Position numbers and translations under genes: made by a program | Notes under the pieces: model-generated | Seen by the model: only the letters and a program-made list of their open reading frames with translations | What the model was told of the DNA's origin: nothing | Database searches by the model: none | In this document: positions 52,051 through 62,603 of the stretch, one piece after another | How the letters are laid out: each line of letters begins with the position of its first letter | Numbering within the stretch: the stretch's first letter is position 1 | NCBI RefSeq assembly: GCF_039555335.1 | Contig: NC_092647.1 | Span: forward strand, 14,742,094 to 14,806,093 | DNA from: Amphiura filiformis | Lineage: Eukaryota; Echinodermata; Ophiuroidea; Amphilepidida; Amphiuridae | Length of the DNA stretch: 64,000 nucleotides | Direction of reading: 5' to 3'

Positions 52051-55000
52051 TTTCATGTAGGTATTGCTGTCATCGACATGCAATTATGTCAGCATGGACT
52101 CTTTTGGAATTTGTAGGAGAGATTTAAGGAGAGCAGTCACTCTCCTCAAAATAAGAACTGCAACATAAGAAAAAGTTCTGATATCAACATAAAATTTGGA
52201 TTACAACATTTATCAACATTGTAAAATATTTTAAACAGCTTTTAACATTTTCTGTTGCTTTCCTGTGTAGCTCTCATTATGGGACAGGACATTCCAGACT
52301 ATAACATGGATTCAGAGGATGAAATATGGGTGAGGAAGCAAGCCAAGACATTTGACATCACCCCTCTCAAATTTGAGGTCATGATGGACAGATTGGAGAA
52401 AGGCAGTGGCCAGCAGGTACAGTTGTTTAAATTCCTCCTGAATAATGTAGTAAAGTAGTCAAGATTGTGAGATCTATTTGGGGCTTGAAGCAAGCTTTTA
52501 TAAAGATCTAGAAGTCTACTCTGCCCATGAGAATTAATTTTTTGCTGCACATCAGTTAATATTTCCTCGATTGTGAAGCATGGCCGTCACACTAAAAAAG
52601 AGTTCAATGGTTGCTACACCTGTATGCTGAGAACTGTTCTAAATGAAAAGGAGCACACTATAACTGCTGAATTATGTGGAGATCGCCCAAAAATTATTAG
52701 TAAGATCAGGGAGAGAAGAACTGTTGTATGCTTGACATTGTTCTAGGATTGAGGAGCCTGCATCGTGCATCCTGATTCCAAACTAGCCCACTGGATACCT
52801 GAAGCATGTAAGAGAGAGACCTGGGGGAGTGTGACCAGCTGGTGACCTACATTGACATCCTCAAGAAATATACCAGTGTAGCAATTCTAACCCTGGCCAT
52901 GTAAATGTTTTTAAAGGCAATTTCCAATTTTCCTGTGTAGGGTGTCTTCAATTATTCCTGTACATGCGCAGAGATAGTCATGATGATTTTTTTTTCATTT
53001 CAGGTTGTGTCATTGAAGGAAGCCAAACTTCTGTTAAAAGAAGATGACGATTTGATCATAGCTGTGTATGATTACTGGCTCAACAAGCGGCTACGAATTA
53101 TGCAGCTGGGTGATGCCATTCCTGGAACTGCAGCGTTGCTTCAGGTATTGGCACTTATTATGTAGTAATATGTTTTTTTGATAAATTGTAGTTTAAGAAT
53201 TTTCTAAAAATGATTATTTAGAAATGTTAAAACATTTTTGACTATCCATAACACCTTTGTGATGAACAGTCCTGAGGATGTATGTAAGGGGTGAGGGTCT
53301 GTAATTGTACCAAGTTTCATCAGAGATTTCTTGGTACAATAATAAAAATGTACCGTTTAAGGTTCATCTTTCTTTGAATGCACATTTTGCAACTTATTAA
53401 ACTGTATTAATGTGGAACATTTTATCCTACTTTTCTGCTTGCAGGGATGTGGTCTTATTCCTCAGGTCAAACAGGAGAAAGCGGGATGGTTCGACGAGTA
53501 ACAATCCATATGTAGCCTTCAGGAGAAGAACGGAGAAAATGCAAACACGAAAGAACCGCAAAAAACGATGAAGCTTCATATGAGAAGATGCTCAAACTAA
53601 AGAGGGATCTTTCAAGGGCTGTGTAAGTTTGTGACAAATCCAGGAGCAAACTCTTGAATATATGCAAATGTGTAGGTGTGCTGTGAGGAATGTAACAAAT
53701 CACACACCCTACCCTGTTTTTAACTTAGCATGCTGATAGTCGTACTTGCATCGCATCAAAGTCCACTACTGTTGATTCCAACTGACATCATATCATACCC
53801 ATTTAAGAAGGTTCTTAGTGATTGAGATTTGAGGTGGATGCTTTCAGAAAATTGTTGTGTGTTCATGAATTGATGTAAAAATTAATCTCAGGAGGGAAAA
53901 TAGTAATTTTGATTTCCAATATCCTTTTGGATGACAATGGCAATTGGAGCATAAGTGATGCATCATCAGGGAAACGTGGGAAAAATAACTCAAATTAATC
54001 AAAGCCTGAAATAATTTCTGCCTCAAATTATAAAACCTGATAAAGTTTACCTCTATTATTTGTTGTTCATATCATTTTTGTTAATCTGAATATATCCTCA
54101 TGTTGTGACATTTTTACAGGACCCTTTTGGAAATGGTCAAGAGGAGAGAGAAGAGCAAAAGAGAGGCACTCCATCTAACACTAGAAGTTTTTGAGAAGAG
54201 GTAAGGTTATAGTAGGTGCCAGTTGATTGATATTTAAAGGTTAGCACATATTACACCCAACCATTACTCCAAATACGGAACAGCAGTGATGTAACAGATT
54301 GGTTGTAGTAATAATAATAATAATAATAATACTTATAAAGCTGGTTTTACTTTTTTTTTTTTAAAGAGTGTGTGAGAAAACACGGGTAGCATTCATTGTA
54401 CAGTGTGAGAATCAAACTTAACTCTGGCAATAATTGCTTGCAAGAATCTCGCCCAATCTTTGTTGGGTAAACATACAAATTTAATGAGAATCAAGTTTGA
54501 TTTACGAAAATGTAATTTGCTAGAATCTATTTGAGGATTCTTGCCAAAATGCTTGCCGTGGGATTGGCGCGGGTGTCTATGATGGACATCTATAGACAAA
54601 ACTGATTTTTGTTTACAAAACATGGTATTAATTTTTAAACACATTTGAAGTGTCATAAGTACAATTGTTCAGTTTGAGCAGTAGTATACTCTCTGTCAGT
54701 GTTACGAAAAACAAGTGAATAAATAATAATAAATTATTGTGTATACATTTGATAGTTTGTGTAATTTGTCCCTAGATATTCTTGTTTGGTGTGTTGATTT
54801 GGGGGCGTATCTCGAGTAACATCGTGTTTATCCTGTTGTTGCTTTAGGTATCAAATGAATGACTATAGTGGTGAAGTGCTGGCAGAATGCGAAGAGTTGA
54901 GCAAACGTCAGCCGTCGTTCACAATTCCTGCCATCCCAAATGGAACATCCTATGGATCCTGGGTAGGCAAAGTAAGTCTGGACATGGCTGGCCGCATCTG

Positions 55001-58000
55001 TTATTAGTAGTACTACCAGTTGCATATATCATTATTTCGCAAAGTGAACTTTCATTCACAGAACCGAAGTATAAATGATGAGTTGTCTGTTGGGAATTTG
55101 TGATGGTATTTTTAAATTGTTAGTCAATGCTGTATGGGTATCTTTGAGGAAAATAAATAAATAATAACACTGAATTTGCACTTCAATGATAGCTCATTTA
55201 TAATCAGATTTGTAGTATTAGACACCAAAGCTAATATAAATTAATAAACTAATAATCATATTAATGCTATTCTACAAAGTTTTGAAAAAAATATATGCTA
55301 GTCTTGAAAGTTTTGAAAAAAAATGAGAGTAATTGCAAGTGGCAATAAGTTAATGGTGTTGAGATCATCGTTCATTTTTGTTGTATTGTCGCAGGAGGAA
55401 ACCATCAAGAAAAAACGGGAATACAAGAAGAGGAAACACAAGGCTACAGACCCGACTGCGAGGCAGAAAACAATATCCACTTCATCGTACAGTGCGGAGC
55501 CGCAGCCACAATTCCCTGAAATCCGCAGTTCAGATGAGGACCTTTCCCCAGTAAGTACTCTATAAAGAAGAGCAATGAGCAAGATATCACCATATAAAAG
55601 CAACATTATATGACTTAAGACATGATGCTGACATAATAACACTGAAGATACTATATAGAACCAGGCGTTCATTTCCTCACAATAATCAGGGGTGTGAAAT
55701 CTCCTCTTTCAAGCTGAATTCCTCTTTTTTGGACATTTCTTTGAGGCAAATTTTAGCTTCTTCTTTCATTTTTAACCCATTTTGAGCTTATTTCAGTGCT
55801 TTTTCTCTTTTTTTGAACAAAGTTCCTCTTTTTTCAATAGAGGGCACTTACACCCCTGAATAATGCACAAAAATGTTGGGCCACTATATTTATTGCACAC
55901 GTCCCTGCTCCCCCTTAAGGGGACCTGTTTTCAGGTTAGTCGCTGTTTAAAAGTAAACATGACCTACGCCAACTGGTTAGCACAGCATTACAGTTAATCA
56001 GGAGTTGGTATTCTTGTGTTGACTTGGACTATTCTTATAATTTGGGTGATGTCATTAGATTTTATGATGTTTGCAAAAGCAGAAAACAAGTTGCTCTGAT
56101 GATAAAGAGATCAAGTTTTCTACTTGTTGTCACTGGCGATAAATTCTAAGTTGGATTAGGGACTAAGTAGTGAGCTCCGTTTGCCATGTGGGAGGGCGTT
56201 GCTTACCTTTTGTGTTAAATTTTTTCAACACTGGCCTTCTGTTGATGATTTTTCTCCCACATGCTTTGATTGATTTTAATGGAGCCTGGGAACAAGATTC
56301 ATTGACATGTGTAATGTAAGGTCATCAAGGGGTCATTTGAGGACATTTTACAAATACGTTCAAAAAGCTTCACTGTGCACAGAAGTATGAACTTTCATGG
56401 TACTTGCCCCTGCCTTTGGTCAGGGGCAATGTAGGGTGGTATGGAATTTGGAGAGTAAGGTCATTTAGGGGTCAAGCGAGGTCATTGATAATTTAGGAAG
56501 CCAAAGGTAAACAGTTTGTCATTTCTCCCACATGCTTTGATGAATTTCAATAGGACTTTGACATAATGAACCTTTGGTACCGTGGCATGTGTGATGTCAA
56601 TGGATATGAGGTCAAACTCAAAGGTCATTTGAGGTCACTCTACAAATATGTTCATTCTTCTCAAACATTTTTTTTCCTTTCTGATGTCATAATTCAGCGT
56701 GGATATGTTTTACGCACCATGTAATTTACTAATCTACTTATCAATGTGATTTCAGGTGCAATCTCCAGCTACTGAAGAAGAGCAAGATCCAGATGGTATC
56801 TTTGCATTCAGGAGAACAAAAGGCTGTCAATATCAAGCAGTAAGTCACCAATACTTAAAACTTCACATTGCATATGTCCGTTTCCTTTTACAAGTATACA
56901 ATATTAATGATTTGCTCAACATGGTGAGACTGACAAACAACAAATTACTTCTCATATACAAGTTACATTACAAGATTTGTTAACGCCAAAACATTTCCCA
57001 GAAATTGATAGGGTGATAGGATGTAGAAAGCGTGCTGGCCGCTGGTGATATGTACTTCAGTCGGTTAAACTGGGTAACAATTTTAGGCTAAACCACAAAT
57101 GTGCCACTTGGTTAATTGCAAGATAGTTAATAAAACAGAAAAACAAATGGCTGTCACAAGTATGCATGTAATCATGCGCCCGGAAGCAAGGTGCTTGAAT
57201 TGACACTTTTTTCTGACAACAAAGAAATTCATATCAATCGGCCTGATTGAAGTACAGTAGTATACTGATCATTGCTAATGATTACTTTTATGTTATTGCA
57301 GCCTAATCCTGAGTTGGTATCCAACTGGCCGTGGTCTGATAGCTTCAAGAAAGGTGTATCTGACAAGAGGTACCGCTATTCCTGTACCTCGCTAAGAACG
57401 CCCAAGAGATGTATAGGTTTTGCAAGAAGGAGAATAGGAAGAGGTGGGAGGTAAGCTGATGCATGGTTTTGCAGTTTTTATACCAAGTCATAACCTTGTC
57501 ATATGGAAAGGAATACTATTTCATTACGTTGACAAGCTGTTTTAAGCTCTTCTGGAGCTCAGTAGAGATGCTATTTGTTCACAGGGTCCACATTAAGCAA
57601 TTTTATTTGTGTAGCAAAAATACTAACCAATTTTGGGAGCAAATGCCTATGAATGGTACAAAATTGCTACACATTCCAAAATTGCATTTTGCTACTGCTA
57701 TGCACTTATTGCAGACATTGTTTGTTCAGTGTGGCTATGTAATCAAGAATGTGAATGACCAATAATATATTGCTCTCATAGATAAACCGGAAGCATTTAA
57801 ACATTTAAACTTTACCAAGAGCGATGTAGCATGAAGAAAGTATGATCAATGAAATTTACAACTACATTCAATTCAGCAAGTGTCAAATTTAGTAGTAGTT
57901 GCACAGTGCAGCAGGAGATGCAGTTATGGTGTACCTCTAACCTAGAAAGAGGCATCAAAAGACCTTGAATGCAGATTCAAAGGCTGCCACCACCACAAAT

Positions 58001-61000
58001 TGCTCTCATAGATAAAACACCAAGAATTTTAACATGGATCTAACCTTACGAAGAGCGATGTAGCATGAAGAAAGCATGATCAATGAAATTTACAACTACA
58101 TTCAATTCAGCAAGTGTCAAATTTAGTAGTAGTTGCACAGTGCAACAGGAGATGCTGTTATAGTGTACCTCTAACCTAGAAAGAGGCATCAAAAGACCTA
58201 GAACGCAACTTGAAAGGCTGCCACCACCACAAATTGCTCTCATAGATAAAACAGCAAGAATTTTAACATGGATCTAACCTTACCAGAGTGATGTAGCATG
58301 AAGAAAGCATGAACAATGAAATTCACAACTACATTCCCTTCAGCTTGCGTCATATTAGTTGCACAATGCAACAGGAGATACAGTTAGTGCACCTCTAACC
58401 TAGAAAGAGGCTTCAAAAGACCAAGAAAGAGGCTTCAAAAGCTGCCACCACAAATCATACATTATCATTGTATTGTGTGAGCAAATGAGTCCATTCACTA
58501 GGATCCACAACATGCTCATCAATCAGGGGCACAGTTCTTTAACCCCAATATATTTACACGTTCAGTGAATGACCTTCGTTTAGATTGGGTACAAAAACTC
58601 ATACTCTGCAACTTGAGGTCAAATTTTGTACTGTGATCATTTAATTGAGCTTATTGAATTATGCCATTAGGATGAGGCCATTGTGGTCCATAGCGATTTA
58701 CTGATTGAATCTGATTCTGTGTATATTATGTATGTCTCTCGTTCTCAACAAGTTCTGTTTTGTTTTACCTGGCAGAGTCCTGTTGGACCGAGCATGGACT
58801 CCTAATGATGATTGTTTTCAATACGTGGAGGAGACAGAGCCTAGTTTATCTCCTATGAGTCCCTCATCGTCCTCTTTGTCACATCCTCCTTCATCTTCGT
58901 TGTCATCTGTAAGACCGCAATCTACAAGTCTTCCACTTAGTCAAATTCTTGAGGATATTAAGTCGAAAAGACTGTGAGTATGAACAGAGCTTTAGCTTTG
59001 AATACACTGAACGTCATGTGTTGTTACTGTTGTACACTGTAAATAGCAAACAAATCGAGAGAATGGATGCTTGGTCTAACTTCCAGATTTACAGAATAAT
59101 TAACTTTCCATCAAACTTGTTACGTAATAATGTGCCTTGATTGAGTCTAAAACACAAAGTGTGAAACATTTTACGCAGAGCATTACGTATGGTTACAGGT
59201 TCAATGTTCTGTGATACATGTTGCTGTGGATACACATATGGTCTATCCATATCAAAACGATACACTTGTCGGCTGACGGCTGATACATGTGTCTCATTTC
59301 AAATGATAGCTAGGAATAAATACCAGACTCAACTCAAGTGGAGGTCACTTGAAATCATCCCGAAGTCACATGGTTATGGAATTTTCTCTGTATGCCTAAT
59401 CCATGTGACTTGCGGATGATTTGAAGTGACCTCCACTTGAGATGAATCTGGTATTTATTCCTAGCTATTATGTGAAATGAGACACATGTAGCAGCCGGCA
59501 AGTGCATCGTTTTGATATGGACGGACACATACATGCAGTCTAGCTTGATGTAACAACTTAAAATACTTGGGCAAAAAAGTGAAATTTTCTCTTTATAAAT
59601 ATGTCATAATATTTGGGGGTTTGTTTAAATAACCCCATTATTATCTTTTTACTGCCTTGGACACATTATTCAAATGTAAAGGAATAGGGTATTACTCTTT
59701 ATTTCTTAACTGCCACCACACCAAGATATTCAATATGGTTAAGGTTTAAGTTGCACCCAAATGTTAAACCAACCAACAATATGTCTATCTCCTTTGTGAA
59801 TGGGGGGCACAGTGGGCCATTCGCGAAGGACATAGTGGCTTGTTACTGGCTGGCGCAGCACACTGTTACAAAAAACATCAACTCCACAGCTAGGATGTCT
59901 CGAATCTACCAACATGCGACTTAATGCTCATTTCATGTTATCAACTAACAGATCACATATGTGACCATCCACCACAAACTGGTCGTAAAGTCGGCATTCT
60001 CCATTTTGAGATACAATCAAAAACAGTATATGGATTTCTATGTAAAATATACTAGGAATTTGACCTTTGATGAACCATAACTTCACTTCCAGATGTCCGA
60101 TGAAGCTGGTTGAGGTGTCATTTTAAAGCTGAAAGTGCATTCTTTCAAAATCTGCAATGGAAAATGACCTAGAGCCGACTTTACTACCACTTTGTGGTGG
60201 ATGGTCACATATGGACTTTTAAAATTGTGCAAGTAAAAAAAATGATATATGTGATCAAGGGGAATGAGTCACATGTCGACCTTAGTCGAAAATGAGTTTT
60301 ACATATGTTTCTAAAGAGGACATTTAGAGCTTTCAGAAACTGAAAACCCCAAGTCGATACGATTTTTCTTTGCGAAGTTACATCACTTTATCAATCGCTG
60401 AAAACAACAGAATTTTAACACTTTCTTTGCCAATATCTCAAAATCAATGTTAGCGACATCCGACTCATTCCCCTTGATCGTGTCACATATGCAGATCTTT
60501 CTACAAGGTCAATTTAGGGATTCATACCTAAATTCAAACATGGATGAAAGTGAAAATTCAGATTAACAACAGTATGCTGCCTTTGTTGGTATTTTATGCA
60601 TGAAATGTGCCTTTACAACTTTTGTGAGGTAACAAAATGAATGAATCCATCAACAACACCATTTACTTAAGATATTTGTGTAACATTTGTTTGATTCCCA
60701 GGCTGCACTTCAGGCCAAAGACCCCACCACCTCAAGACCCAGAACCAATGCTGGCAGACCAAGCACCATCGCAAATCTGTGTAACTTATCCTACGTTTGC
60801 ACTACAATCGGCATCATCTGGTACTCAACTTTTATCTGATGTAATGGCTATGGATGTCCCTAGTACTAGTGGAACAAGCTTATTAGACTCGTCACAAACA
60901 ACTGTGCAAAATAAACAATCAAATGTGTTGCAACAGCAGCAGCAGCAGCAATCCCAACAGCAGCAGCAAGATACTCAGGATTCTCAATTAGTGGAGGTGG

Positions 61001-62603
61001 ACGTGGTGGGCGCAGATGGCGGCACCACAGAACTGAGCACCTCTTTTGGCTCATTGCCAACTTCACAATTTACATTAGGAACTAGTGACAGTTCAGGCGC
61101 CGCTAGGGCGCCATCTGTCAATGTGTTAATGGATCAGCCGCCGTCATTGGTTCAGCCGACAGTTGTGGCAGTTAACCATACCGGAGGATCAGGATCCAAA
61201 AATGTTGTCTCCAATCATAGTCTTTTAGATGTAACCAAAGGTGAGATTGCATGAAGGAAATGTAAAAAAAATTAGCAGTTGATTGTCATAACACAAAATT
61301 GTATTCGTAGGCTTTGACTCCAAGGTTAGCATGTGCAATCACTCTCCTAAAAGCTCTCCTAAACTTTCTTTGGAGAGTGACGCATAACTCACCTGCCATT
61401 TCTAACCCCCTCTCCAAAGTCACCAAAAACTTTTTTACCGATATCCGATCCGCTCTTCTAAATATCCTAAGGACAGCAATCTGTAGCCCCTTGTAATCTG
61501 TAGAAGTCATCAGAAGTGTGGTTTGCCTCGAAGTTATTTGCAATGTTGTATCAAATAAGCACGAGCTATTATAATCATATTGTATTAGGTTTGATAATCA
61601 TTTGGTACAGATGTTTAATAGGCAAATTATTCCGTACAGAAAATCTCTTGTCAAGTCGCCATCTCAATAAAATTTATTATATTTTTTTCCGACAGCTCCC
61701 TCAGGTCATTCCACAGCACCTGCAGCTACAGTACTACAATTAAACTACCCTATCACAAAACCCAAGCCAGCTACCAGTGTATCACTACTGTCATCATCAT
61801 CATCATCATCGTCTACATCCAAATCATCCACAATACTAACAGACTCTCAAAAATCTGGTGCAATGCGTACCATTGCGAACTCTTTAGAGACCAAAACCAC
61901 CGGCGCCACCAATTTACTGTCGACGTCCGTGGCGACGACACTTAAGGTGCCTGCACTAAGTGACGGGCGACAGTCGAAACTAGGTAGCGGGAATGCAGCA
62001 GGAAATAGCAAGTCTGAGCAATCTTCATCGTCAGCTGTAGTCAAAAGAATAGCACAAGCTAATAATTTAGCTGTTATAGCAGGGTAAGAAATAGCAACTA
62101 CTGTAGCAACAGAATATTATACCATATTTCACCCTGATGTGGCAGTGATATCAATGCGTTGAGGTAGTTGTTTCGTGCGGCGGATCTATGCGGCATCTTT
62201 CAGTGTGTTGTGTACGCAAGTGCTCTGACCGAACACTAGCGATATGAAGATGCACAGCACCGACGTCACTGCCACATCAGGGTGAAAAACAGTTTAGTTT
62301 AACTTCTAGTTTTTTAGTTGTCATAAAAAATAGCAAAAAGATTTACTGTCCAACTAAAGGAGTTAACCAGCTTGGCCACCTCAATGCATTCGCCTGAAAT
62401 TGTGTGTGTTTTTGTTGTTCTTTTTTGTTTTGTTTTTTTCAGTTCATTTGCTATGAGTAGATCAGATTGTGTAACAAGATTTGTTTTGTTTTTGTTGCTA
62501 GGTAGCAATTTCTCATCCACTCTTGATTTTCTTCAACAGGGATAGGCATGATGATGGTGCTCCACATATCAATAACCAATCTGTTGCCATGGAAGTTACG
62601 TGA
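49406..62603 (+). CDS. EPC1: Enhancer of polycomb homologue (whole gene, 14 coding exons)
   Basis: Exons: 49406-49558, 51833-51988, 52271-52416, 53004-53144, 53445-53622, 54120-54200, 54848-54971, 55395-55550, 56756-56839, 57302-57450, 58776-58973, 60702-61240, 61696-62083 and 62540-62603. The corrected protein is about 851 residues, near human EPC1 (836). The N-terminus MSKLSFRARALDATKPMPIY, the NRAVPQMPTGMEKEEES motif, the EPcA region through KRREKSKREALHLTLEVFEK, the RYRYSCTSLRTPKRCIGFAR block and the C-terminal QSVAMEVT all match EPC proteins. EPC is the nuclear scaffold of TIP60/NuA4, bridging the MYST acetyltransferase to nucleosomes. Three one-base frameshifts (exon 2 one short; exon 5 two extra A) interrupt the frame. 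Correcting them makes the length divisible by three. This is probably the single invertebrate orthologue of EPC1 and EPC2. Confidence 0.92.
49559..50950. other. EPC intron 1, proximal part
   Basis: Two CGGCCATTTTG words lie close to exon 1. Near 50180-50265 GATCGG-rich sequence ends in TCGGCCAACACTA, a likely hAT-type terminus without a clear partner. No other gene. Confidence 0.4.
50958..51345. repeat. three tandem diverged copies of a 136-165-bp unit
   Basis: The anchors GGCCGGCCGCTTTTCATC, GGGCCGGTCGTTACTCGG and GGGCCGTCCGTTTCTCATC each precede AAAGCAG and, later, TTGCACCTGAGAATTAT-like words. EPC intron 1. Confidence 0.6.
51346..51832. other. EPC intron 1, distal part
   Basis: A CTCCCTCTGAAATGG word is repeated three times at 51480-51570. 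No gene recognised. Confidence 0.45.
51833..51988 (+). CDS. EPC1: EPC exon 2 (contains a frameshift)
   Basis: It starts EHHLQRAISAQQVYG in one frame and continues LVIPTPEFES, NEYEKLYDNSCKQNKQYIHM in another. Human EPC1 has the matching order. One base is missing between about 51876 and 51890. Donor CAAC|GTAAGT. Confidence 0.85.
52012..52052. repeat. CA microsatellite
   Basis: (CA)n interrupted by CCCCC, just inside EPC intron 2. Confidence 0.85.
52271..52416 (+). CDS. EPC1: EPC exon 3
   Basis: Encodes PLIMGQDIPDYNMDSEDEIW and FDITPLKFEVMMDRLEKGSG; acceptor TTTCCTGTGTAG, donor CAGCAG|GTACAG. DSEDE and DRLEKGSGQQ are EPcA landmarks. Confidence 0.92.
52417..53003. other. EPC intron 3
   Basis: No additional exon or repeat border recognised. 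Confidence 0.5.
53004..53144 (+). CDS. EPC1: EPC exon 4
   Basis: Encodes SLKEAKLLLKEDDDLIIAVY and DYWLNKR as in EPC proteins, then a stretch, LRIMQLGDAIPGTAALLQ, with no counterpart I recall in human EPC1. The donor CTTCAG|GTATTG is modest, so the exact 3' border is uncertain though the phase (0) is required. Confidence 0.8.
53445..53622 (+). CDS. EPC1: EPC exon 5 (contains two frameshifts)
   Basis: Pieces in three frames give LIPQVKQEK, RDGSSTSNNPYVAFRRRTEK, MQTRKNRK and NDEASYEKMLKLKRDLSRAV, collinear with human EPC1. One extra A lies in the run 53478-53480 and another in the run 53560-53565. Without correction the frame stops at TAA just after WFDE. Donor GCTGT|GTAAGT. Confidence 0.87.
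54120..54200 (+). CDS. EPC1: EPC exon 6
   Basis: Encodes TLLEMVKRREKSKREALHLT, then LEVFEK. This basic region contributes to MYST acetyltransferase/nucleosome contact in the EPcA family. Donor AAGAG|GTAAGG. Confidence 0.92.
54201..54847. other. EPC intron 6 with an AAT microsatellite
   Basis: (AAT)n at about 54308-54331; the rest is unremarkable intron. Confidence 0.55.
54848..54971 (+). CDS. EPC1: EPC exon 7
   Basis: Encodes YQMNDYSGEVLAECEELSKR, then QPSFTIPAIPNGTSYGSWVG; acceptor TTGTTGCTTTAG, donor GGCAAA|GTAAGT. Confidence 0.9.
55395..55550 (+). CDS. EPC1: EPC exon 8
   Basis: Encodes a lysine-rich segment (EETIKKKREYKKRKHKATDP) and then RSSDEDLSP, paralleling the KRKYEKKPK and SSDEEPLS parts of human EPC1. 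Donor CCCCA|GTAAGT. Confidence 0.9.
55687..55858. mobile_element. CAGGGGTGTGAAA-ended MITE, copy 2
   Basis: Starts CAGGGGTGTGAAATC, ends TTACACCCCTG; AATAAT on both sides (55681-55686 and 55859-55864). Same family as 18177-18745, in EPC intron 8. Confidence 0.8.
55865..56755. other. rest of EPC intron 8
   Basis: Degenerate AAGGTCATTTGAGGTCA words (56320-56640) resemble the 109-bp repeat at 6600-7200. No gene. Confidence 0.4.
56756..56839 (+). CDS. EPC1: EPC exon 9
   Basis: VQSPATEEEQDPDGIFAFRR, TKGCQYQA: the DPDGxFAFRR.xGCQY block of EPC. Acceptor TGATTTCAG, donor CAAGCA|GTAAGT. Confidence 0.92.
57302..57450 (+). CDS. EPC1: EPC exon 10
   Basis: NWPWSDSFKKGVSDKRYRYS, then TSLRTPKRCIGFARRRIGRG. 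The RCIGFARRRxGRGGR motif is nearly invariant in animals. Donor GGGAG|GTAAGC. Confidence 0.93.
57768..58470. repeat. 233-bp tandem repeat, three copies
   Basis: TTGCTCTCATAGATAAA recurs near 57769, 58001 and 58234, with AGCGATGTAGCATGAAGAAAG and CCTCTAACCTAGAAAGAGGC in each copy. The last copy is shortened. EPC intron 10. Confidence 0.85.
58776..58973 (+). CDS. EPC1: EPC exon 11
   Basis: VLLDRAWTPNDD, a Ser/Pro-rich linker, then LSQILEDIKSKRL, matching the LLDRA and LSQILVNIKS segments of human EPC1. Donor GACT|GTGAGT. Confidence 0.9.
59235..59532. repeat. palindrome with about 140-bp arms in EPC intron 11
   Basis: ATCAAAACGATACACTTG near 59250 pairs with CAAGTGCATCGTTTTGAT near 59500. ATAGCTAGGAATAAATACCA and CTCAAGTGGAGGTCACTT also pair with their complements, down to a centre near 59380. 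Confidence 0.75.
59956..60213. mobile_element. MITE with CATATGTGACCATCC ends
   Basis: CATATGTGACCATCCACCAC at the left and GTGGTGGATGGTCACATATG at the right are inverted repeats; inner AAAGTCGG/CCGACTTT also pairs. EPC intron 11. Confidence 0.7.
60245..60490. mobile_element. MITE with ATATGTGATCAAGGGG ends
   Basis: ATATGTGATCAAGGGGAATG and CATTCCCCTTGATC...CACATAT are inverted repeats. It lies 30 bp after the previous MITE and has similar outermost bases, so the two may share a mobilising enzyme. Confidence 0.6.
60702..61240 (+). CDS. EPC1: EPC exon 12
   Basis: LHFRPKTPPPQDPEPM (human HFRPRTPSL), followed by a low-complexity region with a CAG-rich polyglutamine tract (60932-60969) and Ser/Thr-rich sequence. 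Donor CAAAG|GTGAGA, phase 1. Confidence 0.88.
61241..61695. other. EPC intron 12
   Basis: An internal open frame (61314-61496) reads TPRLACAITLLKALLNFLW, VTHNSPAISN. It has no flanking splice signals and no family I recognise. Confidence 0.4.
61696..62083 (+). CDS. EPC1: EPC exon 13
   Basis: Ser/Thr/Ala-rich, with a (TCA)n-coded serine run at 61789-61812 and a VVKRIAQANNLAVIAG end. Acceptor TTTTCCGACAG, donor CAGG|GTAAGA. This is the C-terminal low-complexity part typical of EPC. Confidence 0.85.
62132..62282. mobile_element. MITE with CCCTGATGTGGCAGTGA ends in EPC intron 13
   Basis: The 17-bp ends are perfect inverted repeats, extended outward by TTTCA/TGAAA. GC-rich interior. No transposase. 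Confidence 0.7.
62540..62603 (+). CDS. EPC1: EPC terminal exon 14
   Basis: DRHDDGAPHINNQSVAMEVT then TGA. The NxxVAMEVT end is the same as in vertebrate EPC1/EPC2 and fixes the true C-terminus. Acceptor TTTTCTTCAACAG. Confidence 0.92.

Noticed and set aside
55298..55672. 124-aa minus-strand frame with hydrophobic stretches
   Set aside because: It is antisense to EPC exon 8 and its flanks, which are firmly supported.
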